From NCBI GenBank assembly GCA_016841965.1, contig JAEANN010000054.1, positions 186,001 through 250,000 of the forward strand: a DNA stretch of 64,000 bases. The letters run 5' to 3'. Positions 37,390 through 45,988 of the stretch are shown here, one piece after another (the stretch's first letter is position 1; the number at the start of each line of letters is the position of its first letter). The DNA is from Candidatus Roseilinea mizusawaensis. GTDB taxonomy: Bacteria > Chloroflexota > Anaerolineae > J036 > Brachytrichaceae. The position numbers were made by a program, and so were the translations under genes. The notes under the pieces were generated by a model. The model was not told where the DNA came from, did not search any database, and saw nothing but the letters and a program-made list of their open reading frames with translations.

Positions 37390-37970
37390 GGCGTTATTTT
37401 TTCAAACGTGAACCAGGCCGAAGGTCGATTGTGGTCCAACCCGTCTTCGCGCAGCGTCAGACGGAACCGGCGCGACAGATCATCAATTTCAACATCCGTC
37501 AGTCCCCGGACATCTGGGCCGGCCTGTTGGCATGGCGGGGCTAAATGCGCATACAACAACCAGCTTCCGCCCGGCATAAGCAAGCGTTCGACATGCGACA
37601 AATAAGCCAGGCGCTCCACGCGGCTGAGGCTATGAAAACAACCGATATCGAGAACCAGATCGAAAGAGCCGCCGAGCCACGCTAGGCGCGTCACATCGCC
37701 CACACGGACACAAGCAGATAGACGCGCGCGGCGCAGCCGGCGCCAGGCGCGCCACACAGCCGGCAACGCATAGTCCACGCCGATGGCGCGCCAGCCATGC
37801 CGGGCCAGCGTAACAAGATTCACGCCGGTCCCGCAGCCGAGATCGAGCGCCCTGCCCGGTGAATGGTGGCGCAAAAAAGCGTACAGCTCCGGTGGAGAGA
37901 TGCCGGTGTCCCACGGCGGATGGCGGTAATACCACCAATTAAATTTGATCCAGCGGCGCACAGAATTCAT
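37386..37970 (-). CDS. Class I SAM-dependent methyltransferase (TehB-like)
   Basis: About 194 residues from the ATG at 37970, where the conserved-looking part begins (MNSVRRWIKFNWWYYRHPPW); starts at 38000 or 38045 are possible. Motif I is clear: ALDLGCGTGVNLVTLARHGW. FDLVLDIGCFHSL and VERLLMPGGSWLLYAH follow. The DTGISPPEL and DIGCFHSL elements resemble thiol or tellurite methyltransferase-like proteins. The substrate is unknown. Translation is probably coupled to the cyclase gene by ATGA overlap. Confidence 0.85.
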   Translation of the reverse strand: MNSVRRWIKFNWWYYRHPPWDTGISPPELYAFLRHHSPGRALDLGCGTGVNLVTLARHGWRAIGVDYALPAVWRAWRRLRRARLSACVRVGDVTRLAWLGGSFDLVLDIGCFHSLSRVERLAYLSHVERLLMPGGSWLLYAHLAPPCQQAGPDVRGLTDVEIDDLSRRFRLTLREDGLDHNRPSAWFTFEKITP

Positions 37971-38116
37971 GTGTGTTACGTGTGTCTGGCTGCGCGTCAT
38001 GATATATGGCGCAAGCGCCCACTGCCGGCCATACCGGCATAGCAAGCCTGTGTATGATAGAGCAAGTCAGCATGCTGAAATTGCACGCTGAAATTGATTG
38101 ATGGAGGCACGCAACC

Positions 38117-38518
38117 ATGCGAGAGACATCTGCCCTGGAGAAATATCGGGATTTGTTCGATAAACGCGCCTTTGCGCACCTGGCGACTCTAATGCCCGAT
38201 GGCAGCCCACAGGTCACGCCGGTGTGGGTAGATTTCGACGGCACACATATCATTGTCAACACCGCGCGCGGCCGGCAGAAAGATCGCAATCTGCGCCGCG
38301 ATGGTCGCGTGGCCATCGAAATCCAGGACCCCGACAATCCCTATCGCTACGTAGAGATTCGCGGTCGCGTGGCAGAGATCACCGAGCAAGGCGCCGACGA
38401 GAGCATCGACCGGCTGGCCTTCAAGTACACCGGCTCGCCAAAGTACCAGTTTCGCCGGGCCGGCGAACAACGCGTGATCTACAAAATCGAGCCGGAGAAG
38501 GTATCCGGCATAGGTTGA
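38117..38518 (+). CDS. PPOX-class F420-dependent oxidoreductase
   Basis: A 133-residue split-barrel flavin/deazaflavin-binding protein. AHLATLMPDGSPQVTPVWVD and NTARGRQKDRNLRRDGRVAI are the hallmarks of the PPOX F420-dependent family, and YRYVEIRGRVAEITEQGADE follows. It probably binds F420 or a related flavin and reduces a small molecule of unknown identity. GGAGG lies 9 bases upstream of the ATG. A 12-bp direct repeat, GCTGAAATTG-type, lies just before the gene at 38074-38098. Confidence 0.9.
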   Translation: MRETSALEKYRDLFDKRAFAHLATLMPDGSPQVTPVWVDFDGTHIIVNTARGRQKDRNLRRDGRVAIEIQDPDNPYRYVEIRGRVAEITEQGADESIDRLAFKYTGSPKYQFRRAGEQRVIYKIEPEKVSGIG

Positions 38519-38575
38519 GCCGATGCCCGTAATTCACTACACAAAGCCATACCCCCTACCCCAGGAGACGACACC

Positions 38576-39004
38576 ATGCCCGGCAATCTCGTTCGTGACT
38601 GGATGACCCCCAACCCCATCACTGTCGGCCCCAAGACCACGGTGCCAGAGGCGCACAAGCTGATGAAAGAACGCAAGTTCCGGCGCCTGCCGGTCGTCGA
38701 TGAGCACAACCGATTGATCGGCATCGTCACCCTCAGCGACTTGCGCGAAGCCGGACCCTCTTCTGCCACCACCCTCAGCATCTTTGAATTGAACTATCTG
38801 CTCGCGCAACTGACCGTTGACAAGATCATGGCCCGCCAGGTTGTCACTGTGTCGCCCGAGGCGACGATCCGCGACGCGGCTCATTTGATGCTCAAGCATG
38901 AGGTGGGGGCGTTGCCGGTGATGGAGGAGGGCAAACTGGTCGGCATCATCACCGAGTCTGACATCTTCCGCGTCATCGTACAGCGGCCCGAAGCGATCGC
39001 GTGA
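38576..39004 (+). CDS. CBS-pair domain protein
   Basis: A 142-residue protein made of two CBS motifs (VRDWMTPNPITVGPKTTVPE, then RRLPVVDEHNRLIGIVTLSD; and VDKIMARQVVTVSPEATIRD, then GALPVMEEGKLVGIITESDI). CBS pairs bind adenine nucleotides and regulate partner proteins. No catalytic domain is attached, so the partner is unknown. AGGAGACGACACC precedes the ATG. Confidence 0.92.
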   Translation: MPGNLVRDWMTPNPITVGPKTTVPEAHKLMKERKFRRLPVVDEHNRLIGIVTLSDLREAGPSSATTLSIFELNYLLAQLTVDKIMARQVVTVSPEATIRDAAHLMLKHEVGALPVMEEGKLVGIITESDIFRVIVQRPEAIA

Positions 39005-39026
39005 GTGCAGGATGTAGAGCAAGCCG

Positions 39027-39290
39027 TTGGGATTGCTGGCGTATCTCGCTGTCCGCCGCGCCCCTCAGATGGGCGACCATCTGCGCGGCCTGCTCTGGCC
39101 CAAATTTGCACCCGACGCCGCACACAAGAATCTGCGCAAGCCCCTGTGCATCAACGGCAGCGCCCAGCACAAAGCGCCGGGCGCCCTAGACAGATTGTTG
39201 GGGGTATCCATTTTGATCGAACGCGCCAACGAGTACTTGTTCGGGGACTTGCGGGTGCCGCACATTGCACCCGCAGGTTACTTGTATTGA
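39027..39290 (+). pseudogene. Fragment of a SARP/BTAD-type transcriptional activator
   Basis: The frame reads GLLAYLAVRRAPQMGDHLRG, then LLWPKFAPDAAHKNLRKPL. This is the winged-helix start of AfsR/SARP-like regulators, normally LLAYLAV-x-SR-LxxLLWPxxxxxxAxxNLRxAL. After residue 40 the similarity is lost, and the frame stops at 88 residues without the bacterial transcriptional activation domain. There is no start codon with a ribosome-binding site. A GC hairpin (GCGGGTGC/GCACCCGC, 39251-39274) lies near its end and may serve as terminator for the CBS gene. Confidence 0.7.
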
Positions 39291-39305
39291 GTAGACTTGC
39301 GCACT

Positions 39306-40994
39306 ATGCGAACACGACAAGACTGGGAACGTGAGACCTTGCAGCCGGCCCTCAAACGCGCCGCCCCGCGCCGCGCCGTATTTGAAACACCGTCCGGCAT
39401 TCCACTCGACGTTGTTCACGGCGATGACGCCGGCGAATTCCCGGGCGAATATCCGTTCACGCGCGGCATCCATCCCACCATGTACCGCTCGCGCTTCTGG
39501 ACGATGCGCCAGTACGCGGGATACGCCACGGCGCAGGAATCCAACCAGCGCTATCGCTATTTGCTGGCGCAGGGACAAACCGGCCTCTCGGTCGCCTTCG
39601 ACCTGCCCACCCAACTGGCAATGGACGCCGACGACCCGCTGGCCGCCGGCGAAGTCGGCAAGGTCGGCGTCAGCATCAGCACACTTGACGACATGCGCGA
39701 GTTGTTCAACCAGATTCCGCTGGACAGGGTCAGCACCTCGATGACCATCAACGCGCCGGCAGCAATTCTGTTGGCCATGTACATTGCTGTGGCCAAAGAA
39801 CAGGCCGGCGGCGCAGCACAGCACACAACAGACCGCGATCCATCGGCAATCGTCAGCCGGCTGCGCGGCACCGTGCAGAACGACATCCTGAAGGAGTATG
39901 CTGCACGCGGGTTATACGTCTTTCCGCCCCAGCCATCCATGCGCTTGGTGACAGACGTGTTCGCCTACTGCAAAGACCATGTCCCGCACTGGAACACCAT
40001 CAGCATCAGCGGCTATCACATCCGCGAAGCCGGCAGCACGGCGGTGCAGGAAGTGGCCTTTACGCTGGCCAACGCCATCGCCTATGTCGAGGCAGCCCGC
40101 GCCGCCGGCCTAAACATCGACGAGTTCGCCGGCCAGTTGGCCTTCTTTTTCAACGCGCACAATCACTTCCTGGAAGAAGTGGCCAAGTTCCGCGCCGCGC
40201 GCCGTCTGTGGGCCAAAATCATGCGCGAGCGATTTGGCGCGCAAGACCCGCGCAGTTGTATGTTGCGCTTCCACGCCCAGACCGGCGGCAGCACCCTGAC
40301 TGCCCAACAGCCGATGAACAACATCGCGCGGGTGACGCTTCAAGCGTTGGCCGCTGTGCTGGGCGGCGCGCAAAGCTTGCACACCAACAGCATGGACGAG
40401 GCGCTCTGGCTGCCCACCGAAGCGTCGGTGCGTGTGGCATTACGCACGCAACAGATCATCGCCCACGAGAGCGGTGTGGCCGACACAGTGGACCCACTGG
40501 GCGGCGCGTTTACCATCGAATATCTGACCGACGAGATCGAAGCGCGCGCCGCCGACCTGATCCGCCAGATCGACGCCATGGGCGGCGCAGTGCGCGCCAT
40601 TGAGAACGGCTGGATGCAGGCACAGATCGCCGAGTCAGCCTATCAATACCAAAAGGAAATCGAATCCGGCGAGCGGGTCATCGTGGGGGTCAACCAGTTT
40701 CAGGATGATGGCCATGCCCCAGACGAGTCTGGGCCGGCCGGCCAGCGGCAGCAGCGTTTTGTCGTCGATCCGGCCGTCGAAGAGCGACAGCGCCAACGGC
40801 TGGCCGCCTGGCGCGCCCAACGCAATCCAGAACACGTGGCAGCGTTGATGCAACGCCTGGAAAATACCGCGCGTGGCAACGACAACATCATGCCCTGCCT
40901 AATCGCGTGTGTGGAGGGCGGGCTGACTGTTGGGGAAATCGGGCGCGTCCTGCGCAACATATTCGGCGAATATCACCCCCCCACGGCAATTTAG
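39306..40994 (+). CDS. Methylmalonyl-CoA mutase large-chain catalytic subunit
   Basis: A 562-residue TIM-barrel acyl-CoA mutase of the short type without a cobalamin-binding domain. Motifs include [51 protein letters not shown] and [20 protein letters not shown], whose His is the conserved active-site residue. It needs a separate small B12-binding subunit, which is not in the window. Methylmalonyl-CoA is the likeliest substrate; isobutyryl-CoA or another branched acyl-CoA cannot be excluded. The ATG at 39306 is taken as start. Confidence 0.9.
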   Translation: MRTRQDWERETLQPALKRAAPRRAVFETPSGIPLDVVHGDDAGEFPGEYPFTRGIHPTMYRSRFWTMRQYAGYATAQESNQRYRYLLAQGQTGLSVAFDLPTQLAMDADDPLAAGEVGKVGVSISTLDDMRELFNQIPLDRVSTSMTINAPAAILLAMYIAVAKEQAGGAAQHTTDRDPSAIVSRLRGTVQNDILKEYAARGLYVFPPQPSMRLVTDVFAYCKDHVPHWNTISISGYHIREAGSTAVQEVAFTLANAIAYVEAARAAGLNIDEFAGQLAFFFNAHNHFLEEVAKFRAARRLWAKIMRERFGAQDPRSCMLRFHAQTGGSTLTAQQPMNNIARVTLQALAAVLGGAQSLHTNSMDEALWLPTEASVRVALRTQQIIAHESGVADTVDPLGGAFTIEYLTDEIEARAADLIRQIDAMGGAVRAIENGWMQAQIAESAYQYQKEIESGERVIVGVNQFQDDGHAPDESGPAGQRQQRFVVDPAVEERQRQRLAAWRAQRNPEHVAALMQRLENTARGNDNIMPCLIACVEGGLTVGEIGRVLRNIFGEYHPPTAI

Positions 40995-41009
40995 CTAGAA
41001 TGTTTGGCC

Positions 41010-41225
41010 ATGGCAGACATCAAACCAACAATCACGGTCAAGTTTCTGGTAGACGGCAATGAGGTGGGCACGATCCTGTTGGCGCCCAAAGACTTCAAGA
41101 CCGGCAGCACCGGCTTTTTTGGCATGGGCAAAATTGCCATCGGCGATGACGCAGAAAAGGGCTACCAGGCGCAAGTGCAGTTGGTTCGCATCGGCAGCAA
41201 GGAAGCCAAGACCAGGGCCGAATGA
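41010..41225 (+). CDS. Small conserved-looking protein of unknown function
   Basis: 71 residues from the ATG at 41010. It looks like an all-beta fold with KPTITVKFLVDGNEVGTILL, then GSTGFFGMGKIAIGDDAEKG and YQAQVQLVRIGSKEA. No signal peptide or membrane segment. I do not recognise a family. It begins 15 bp after the mutase gene on the same strand, and may be co-transcribed with it. The balanced composition argues for a real gene. Confidence 0.6.
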   Translation: MADIKPTITVKFLVDGNEVGTILLAPKDFKTGSTGFFGMGKIAIGDDAEKGYQAQVQLVRIGSKEAKTRAE

Positions 41226-41261
41226 GCACAAGCCGGCCTCTTGAGGCCGACGCTGAATCTC

Positions 41262-41447
41262 ATGGCTACCCAATCCGCGCTCATTCTTGCCGTTGCCGTT
41301 GTGCTGATAGCGGCCGGCCTGATGGAGATACGACGCTCAGGACGCCGGCGCGCAAAAAGCAGGCAGCGCCGCACCGGCGCAGCGCTGGTGTTGATCGGGG
41401 GCCTTCTCATCGTGATTGTATTGGCGACTGGGGGACTGACACTCTAG
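41262..41447 (+). CDS. Small two-helix membrane protein
   Basis: 61 residues from the ATG at 41262. Two hydrophobic helices ([17 protein letters not shown] and [18 protein letters not shown]) flank a short very basic loop, [14 protein letters not shown], which should lie in the cytoplasm. No family recognised. It sits between the small beta protein and the sugar-nucleotide decarboxylase, 19 bp before the latter. Confidence 0.55.
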   Translation: MATQSALILAVAVVLIAAGLMEIRRSGRRRAKSRQRRTGAALVLIGGLLIVIVLATGGLTL

Positions 41448-41466
41448 ACGCTACAAAAAGGAACTT

Positions 41467-42414
41467 ATGCGCATTGTTGTGACCGGCGGCGCGGGCTTTA
41501 TTGGCTCGCATGTGTGTGACCGGCTGCTTGCCGAAGGACATCATGTAGTCGCCCTGGACAATTTCCTGACCGGCTCGCCGGACAATATCGCCCATTTGAT
41601 CGAACACGAACGCTTTAAGTTTATTAAAGCCGACATCAGCGTCTGGTGCTGGGTCGAGGGGCCGGTTGATGCGGTGATGAATCTCGCCTCGCCGGCCAGC
41701 CCGGTTGGCTACCTTGACAATCCGATCGAGACCATGATCGTCGGATCGCACGGCACGCACAATGCGCTTGAGCTAGCCTACCAGAAAGGAGCGCGCTTCC
41801 TACAGGCCAGCACCAGCGAAGTGTATGGCGACCCGCTTGAACATCCCCAGCGCGAGGATTACTGGGGCCACGTCAACTGCATCGGCGTGCGGGCTGTATA
41901 TGATGAAGCCAAACGCTTCGCCGAGGCGCTCACGATGGCGTATCATCGGCGGCATGGTGTGCAGACCCGTATCATCCGCATCTTCAACACCTATGGCCCG
42001 CGCATGGCCTTAAACGATGGACGCGTGGTGCCCAATTTTGTCGCCCAGGCCGTGCGCAATCAACCCCTGACCGTGTACGGGGACGGCAAAGCTACCCGCT
42101 CGTTTTGCTATGTCAGCGACCTGGTGGAGGGAATGCTGCGCTTGTTGTGGTCAAACGAGACAAGGCCGGTTAACATAGGCAACCCGCGCGAAATGAGCGT
42201 GTTCGAATTTGCGCAGGCGGTCAAGGCAGCTGCCGGCCCAGCCTGCAGCAGTGAAATCGTGTTCGTGCAACCGAGAGCCGAGCGCATCGCCGACGACCCA
42301 CAACGCCGGCAGCCCGACATCACGCGCGCTCGTACTGTGCTGGGCTGGGAGCCGCAGGTTTCGCTCGAAGAGGGGCTGCGCAGAACGATCGAATACTTCC
42401 GCAAGGTGACGTGA
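41467..42414 (+). CDS. UDP-glucuronate decarboxylase-like NAD-dependent epimerase
   Basis: A 315-residue extended short-chain dehydrogenase. The NAD motif is [20 protein letters not shown]. The active site region [20 protein letters not shown] and [17 protein letters not shown] keep the Thr/Ser, Glu, Tyr and Lys used by UDP-xylose synthases. [10 protein letters not shown] and [18 protein letters not shown] bind the sugar nucleotide. It probably converts UDP-glucuronate to UDP-xylose for surface polysaccharide. The family's usual NPIGPRSCYDEGKR is here [14 protein letters not shown], so a related activity is possible. Confidence 0.88.
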   Translation: MRIVVTGGAGFIGSHVCDRLLAEGHHVVALDNFLTGSPDNIAHLIEHERFKFIKADISVWCWVEGPVDAVMNLASPASPVGYLDNPIETMIVGSHGTHNALELAYQKGARFLQASTSEVYGDPLEHPQREDYWGHVNCIGVRAVYDEAKRFAEALTMAYHRRHGVQTRIIRIFNTYGPRMALNDGRVVPNFVAQAVRNQPLTVYGDGKATRSFCYVSDLVEGMLRLLWSNETRPVNIGNPREMSVFEFAQAVKAAAGPACSSEIVFVQPRAERIADDPQRRQPDITRARTVLGWEPQVSLEEGLRRTIEYFRKVT

Positions 42415-42537
42415 ATCGTTCAAGTTGATTTGCCCGAGGCGATTGTCGCGCAGCTCGAGCGGAAGGCGCATTGACAACAGCGAATGCTTGAAGAACAGAA
42501 GCGTCACCCAACACGCGCTTGCTAAGAAACAGCGGGC

Positions 42538-42756
42538 TTGCCTTTTGTGGGACAGCCTTCCAGGCTGTCTAGGACAGGCCAGAAGTCCTGTCCTACGTTT
42601 GGCTGTTTCATGCGGTTGGAAGGCGGGCCGCGCCTGCCAGGGAGTGTTGCAGCCAACCGCTTCGGTGCATTTGCCAAGCAGTCCTTTATCATTACCGTGT
42701 CAGAAAGACCGCGATGCCACATCTTCCTGCCGCTGGTGATGGGAAATGCGCCGTAA
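42538..42756 (+). pseudogene. C-terminal remnant of a secreted Ig-type protein
   Basis: The frame ends in ANRFGAFAKQSFIITVSERP, then RCHIFLPLVMGNAP and a stop. The last strand of an Ig-like domain followed by an FLPLVM tail matches the C-terminal ends of many Chloroflexota secreted proteins, compare VFMPVAYK at the end of the large surface protein. Everything upstream is replaced by the palindromic repeat. It has no plausible start signal, so it is a decayed gene end. Confidence 0.6.
42551..42594. repeat. Double palindrome, REP/MITE-like
   Basis: GACAGCCT-TCC-AGGCTGTC (42551-42569) is followed one base later by AGGACAGG-N8-CCTGTCCT (42571-42594). Both have perfect 8-bp arms, and GGACAG recurs in the two hairpins. 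This is the look of a small dispersed palindromic repeat. Confidence 0.65.
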
Positions 42757-42859
42757 ATCAGCCAGGTCCGCCCATCTACGGGCAGGAAGGCAGTCCATAC
42801 CCATCAAGCCAGGGTCAACCAGTGTTACAGCAAGGGGAGTCGAAGCCGGCAATAGGCAT

Positions 42860-42937
42860 GCATTCCAGTTTGTAGCCGGCAAAGAAGCTCTCTGCTACAG
42901 CCTTGTCGTAGCAGTCCGCGGCACGGCTCATGCTCTG
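42860..42937 (-). pseudogene. Scrap of an IS3-family transposase (OrfB)
   Basis: The stretch QSMSRAADCYDKAVAESFFA-GYKLEC matches the region around the last catalytic Glu of IS3-family transposases (QSMSRxGDCYDNAVxESFFxTLKxEL). The surrounding frame, 42815-43027, has no other similarity that I can see. The element is too short to be active. Confidence 0.7.
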
Positions 42938-43042
42938 GATGTGGTCCAAGAGAGCAGGCATGCAGACGAGCGGGATCGTTAGCGCGTCGCGCGTTCCAAC
43001 ATCGGAGATGCGCACGTTGTAACCCAATACACTTCCCGCGGT

Positions 43043-43456
43043 TCAGAGCGTCGTCACCTGGCACCTGGCAGCCGCCTGCTGCAGGGTGTTGTCCAGCGTT
43101 GCCAGGGGGACGGCCAGGCGCATGGCCAGATCAAGATAGGCGGCATCATAGGTGGAAAGATGATGCGCCCGCGCCAGACTCAGGATTTCACCCCAGGCGC
43201 GGGGATGGGGTGTCTCTTCTACGCGAATGGGCAACTGACGGAGCAATTCCAAAAAACGGATGCTTTCAGCCTGGCTCAACCGACTCCGCCGTTCGGCGCC
43301 GAGCAGGGCATTGCCCACTTCCAGCAACCAGAGGGCTGGCACAACCGCATGCTCATTCTCCAGGCGCTCCAGAATGCCCATGGCATGAGCATTCGACTCG
43401 TCCTCAAAGCACCAGGCCAAGGCGACAGAGGCATCCAGGACAAATTGTGCGCTCAT
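43043..43456 (-). CDS. PIN-domain toxin (VapC-like)
   Basis: A 137-residue PIN-domain ribonuclease. The acidic residues are in place: Asp near residue 8 (FVLDASVALAW), Glu near 46 (LLEVGNALL), Asp in STYDAAYLDLA and Asp in LATLDNTLQQAA. VapC-type toxins cut tRNA or rRNA when their antitoxin is lost. Its ATG overlaps the stop codon of the antitoxin gene by four bases, so the two are translated together. Confidence 0.93.
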   Translation of the reverse strand: MSAQFVLDASVALAWCFEDESNAHAMGILERLENEHAVVPALWLLEVGNALLGAERRSRLSQAESIRFLELLRQLPIRVEETPHPRAWGEILSLARAHHLSTYDAAYLDLAMRLAVPLATLDNTLQQAAARCQVTTL

Positions 43457-43689
43457 AGTCGACCTTCATCAATGAGATCCTTGAGAGGCAAGCCGAGAGA
43501 ACGGCCACGGCGGAACGCCTTGAGCGCTACAATGACCTCGCGGACAGGTTGGGCAGGAACAGGCTCCACAGGCGCCAGCACGGCCACAGGGACACCATGG
43601 TGGGTGATGTAAATGCGTTCGCCGCGCCGGACGCGCTCGAGCAAGTGCGAAAAGTGGGTCTTGGCTTCATAAGCGCCAACATAGGACAT
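43453..43689 (-). CDS. Phd/YefM-type antitoxin
   Basis: A 78-residue protein with the Phd/YefM fold: VGAYEAKTHFSHLLERVRRG, then ERIYITHHGVPVAVLAPV. The C-terminus (ALKAFRRGRSLGLPLKDLID) should wrap around the toxin. It binds its own promoter and neutralises the PIN toxin encoded next. A palindromic repeat lies 30 bp upstream. Confidence 0.92.
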   Translation of the reverse strand: MSYVGAYEAKTHFSHLLERVRRGERIYITHHGVPVAVLAPVEPVPAQPVREVIVALKAFRRGRSLGLPLKDLIDEGRL

Positions 43690-43718
43690 AAAAACTCATC
43701 CTTTTCTCATTTCAGACA

Positions 43719-43743
43719 TTCGACCGGTCTTCGACCGGTCGAA
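43719..43743. promoter_or_regulatory. Candidate operator of the toxin-antitoxin pair
   Basis: TTCGACCGGTC occurs twice in tandem (43719-43729, 43730-43740), and the second copy extends to the perfect 14-bp palindrome TTCGACCGGTCGAA. It begins 30 bp upstream of the antitoxin start, the usual site for autoregulation by Phd-type antitoxins. Confidence 0.7.
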
Positions 43744-44210
43744 GTGTATGCGAGGAATGGTCATCCTGTCAAGGTCGTTAGGGTGCGCCTCAGCCAACCA
43801 TCGCGGAGGGCTTGATACGGCCGCGCATGATTCCCTTTGCGCGCAAACACATCCTCACCCTGCGCCGCTTGATGTGGCGCGCGTTTCGCTTTTGGGCGTG
43901 CGCCGCGTCGGTGACCACCTCATGCCGAGCACCTCAGGCCACGCCACAATCTCGTTTGTGGGCTGCTTCTGGACGCGCTACGCCCTGGCAGTCTCGTCAT
44001 TCATCGCCGTAATTCTCCCCTGCTGTGATGCGTAAGCGCTGGGATTGCGGGCTTTCCCTCTTGCGCCCGGCATGCCGGGGGAGTAAAAACAGAGACGGGA
44101 GCAGACATGAAGCCGGTCGAGCGTGGGCAACATCCTAAGCGCCGGAAGGAGCGGAACGGGCAAGACTCGCAAGAGCATCCCGTTTAGGGCTGGATCGGCC
44201 ATATGCGGAT

Positions 44211-44287
44211 TATGCAGAAGTAAAGGCCGATTCGAGTCTGCATAACCTAGGAAATGGGCTGACTTAGGCCGACCAGGGTCGGCCTAA
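44211..44287. repeat. Two inverted repeats, possibly ends of a lost mobile element
   Basis: The 8-bp arms TATGCAGA and TCTGCATA are 18 bp apart. Twenty bases later a perfect 10-bp hairpin containing TTAGGCCGAC follows, and AGGCCGA also lies inside the first repeat. Repeated GGCCGA and TATGC elements suggest recombinase or transposase binding sites. Confidence 0.5.
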
Positions 44288-44598
44288 ATCGGCAGGTGAT
44301 TTAGTCTGTCTAATACTTGTTGGGCGGCCATTCGGGTAGGGCATGGCGGTTCTGGCAACTTGACACAGGAGTTGTTCATGAATCGCGGGTTCACCGCAGC
44401 AGGGTGAAAATGAGGCATGTCACTGATGGCCGCACACACACAGGTGATGCTCGCGCCGGCCACGGTCACCGGCTGAGCGCATTTCATTGGAGTTCCGACA
44501 AGATTGGAGAAATGCTGCCGCATGTGTACGCGCGGTTGTACAGCACCCGCAAAGGGCAGATCACTCGGGAGACGCCGGAACGACTGTCGCGTGCGCAA
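44284..44598 (-). pseudogene. Possible ISL3-type transposase scrap
   Basis: The frame contains RRLPSDLPFAGAVQPRVHMR, which loosely matches the zinc-finger start of ISL3-family transposases (RxLxDLPxxGxxVxLxLxxRRFFC). The Cys pairs expected there are not clear, and the frame lacks the catalytic domain. I rate this as weak. It sits directly beside the inverted repeats at 44211-44287. Confidence 0.3.
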
Positions 44599-44667
44599 AG
44601 GCGATGGCCGATGACACTCTTGGATTAAGCCGCGACGGCACTACCGACCGTGCTCGACATTACAGAC

Positions 44668-45333
44668 TCAGACCGTCGTCGTGCTGTTATCAGAACCTCC
44701 GGGCGTGAGCGCAGAAATCACCTGCTCGTCTGTCACCTGCTCAAAGCGCAGGTAAAAGCGGCCCACGGCGTAGAACGGCTCGGGGGTTGCCAGCACCACC
44801 ACTTCGTCACAGGCCGGCGCCAGCGCTTCCAGGCTTTTAGGGGGGCCGACGGGCACGGCCAGGATGACACGCGCCGGCTGCTGCTTGCGCAATGCTTGCA
44901 GAGCGGCGAGCGCCGTCGCGCCGGTAGCAATGCCGTCATCGCACAGGATGACACACCGGCCCTGTACATCGATAGGCGGGCGTCCCTGTCGGTAGCGCTC
45001 GGCGCGCGCCTGCATACTGCGCAACTGGGCGTCGCGCTCGCGCTCGATATAAGAATGGGGGATGCCCAGGTCGCGCACAAGCTGCTCGTCCAACAGCAGT
45101 GCGCCATCGCCGGCGACCGCACCGATGGCCAGTTCAGGGTTGCCCGGCGCGCCGAGCTTGTGTGTCAGAAACACATCCAGCGACGCATGGAGCCGGGCCG
45201 CGATCTCCGCCGCCACAATCACGCCGCCGCGCGGAATGCCGAGCACGACAACCCCAACATCGTGTCGATCGGCCCAATCGAGCAAGCGCAGCGCCAACAG
45301 CCGGCCTGCCTCGCGGCGATCCTTGAAATACAT
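44668..45333 (-). CDS. Phosphoribosyltransferase domain protein
   Basis: 221 residues from the ATG at 45333, chosen because GGAGG precedes it by 7 bases. The PRPP-binding motif CVILCDDGIATGATALAALQ lies near residue 120, with GIPRGGVIVAAEIAARLHAS before it. This is the small PRTase type (YrhK/erythromycin-esterase-linked group), often called phosphoribosyltransferase without a known base. A 49-bp gap separates it from the upstream thpR gene. Confidence 0.9.
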   Translation of the reverse strand: MYFKDRREAGRLLALRLLDWADRHDVGVVVLGIPRGGVIVAAEIAARLHASLDVFLTHKLGAPGNPELAIGAVAGDGALLLDEQLVRDLGIPHSYIERERDAQLRSMQARAERYRQGRPPIDVQGRCVILCDDGIATGATALAALQALRKQQPARVILAVPVGPPKSLEALAPACDEVVVLATPEPFYAVGRFYLRFEQVTDEQVISALTPGGSDNSTTTV

Positions 45334-45382
45334 GCCGCCGCCTCCTTTACCCCAATACCCCAACTCTGACATCGGGCGCGCT

Positions 45383-45964
45383 TCAGCCCAGGGACACCTT
45401 TTGCAGGACTGAATATACCGCCCCGGCCGGCCTCAGCTCGCTGCGCATCAGGTAAACCGCATCGACCGGCAACAGGCCGATCTCGCCGACGCGCTGCCGG
45501 CGCACGCTATCGCCAATCTGCCGGCGCGCGTCTGGGGCAGCCTCGCGCTGCACCCGGCCCAGGGTAAGATGGGGCGAAAATGGCCGCTCTTCGCGCGGAA
45601 TGCCAAGCGCGGCGCAACCGTCTTCCAGCCGGCGGGCGATGCGCGCCGCCGCATCAGTCGGGCCGCTCAGACCGGCCCAGATCACATTTGGGCGCTGCAA
45701 GCTGGGAAATGCCCCCAGGCCGCTCACCGTGAGGGCAAACGCATGTTCGCCGGCGATGCTGTCGCGCAGCACGGCAACCAGCCTGGGGATCAGCGTGCGA
45801 TCAATCTCGCCCAGAAACTTCAGCGTGAGATGGATGCCGGCCGGCGCAACCCACTTCACCAATTGCGCGCCCGGCTCTCGCTTTAGCTGCAGTTGCAGGC
45901 CGGCCAGCGCGTCGATAGTCTGTTGATCCAGTTCAATGGCTATGAATGCGCGCACGCCGGACAT
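45383..45964 (-). CDS. thpR: RNA 2',3'-cyclic phosphodiesterase ThpR
   Basis: A 193-residue 2H phosphoesterase that opens 2',3'-cyclic phosphates to 2'-phosphates. Both catalytic HxT motifs are present: HLTLKFLGE and HLTLGRVQRE. The N-terminal VRAFIAIELDQQTIDALAGL is typical. The ATG at 45964 is chosen over a TTG two codons earlier. It lies 24 bp downstream of the VWA-protein gene. Confidence 0.93.
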   Translation of the reverse strand: MSGVRAFIAIELDQQTIDALAGLQLQLKREPGAQLVKWVAPAGIHLTLKFLGEIDRTLIPRLVAVLRDSIAGEHAFALTVSGLGAFPSLQRPNVIWAGLSGPTDAAARIARRLEDGCAALGIPREERPFSPHLTLGRVQREAAPDARRQIGDSVRRQRVGEIGLLPVDAVYLMRSELRPAGAVYSVLQKVSLG

Positions 45965-45988
45965 AGTCAATCTGTCGTCTGTGCTCTG

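Larger units (their letters stand above)
42415..43042. other. Remnant zone after the decarboxylase gene
   Basis: No intact gene. The stretch contains a pair of adjacent perfect hairpins (42551-42594), the last part of a secreted protein (plus strand) and a scrap of an IS3-type transposase (minus strand). Together they point to repeated insertion and decay at this site. Confidence 0.7.
43744..44667. other. Gene-free accessory stretch with palindromes
   Basis: About 920 bp with no intact gene. It holds an inverted repeat TATGCAGA/TCTGCATA (44211-44218, 44237-44244), a perfect 10-bp hairpin TTAGGCCGAC-CAGG-GTCGGCCTAA (44264-44287), and a possible transposase scrap at 44284-44598. The rest shows short frames without family likeness. 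Confidence 0.6.
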
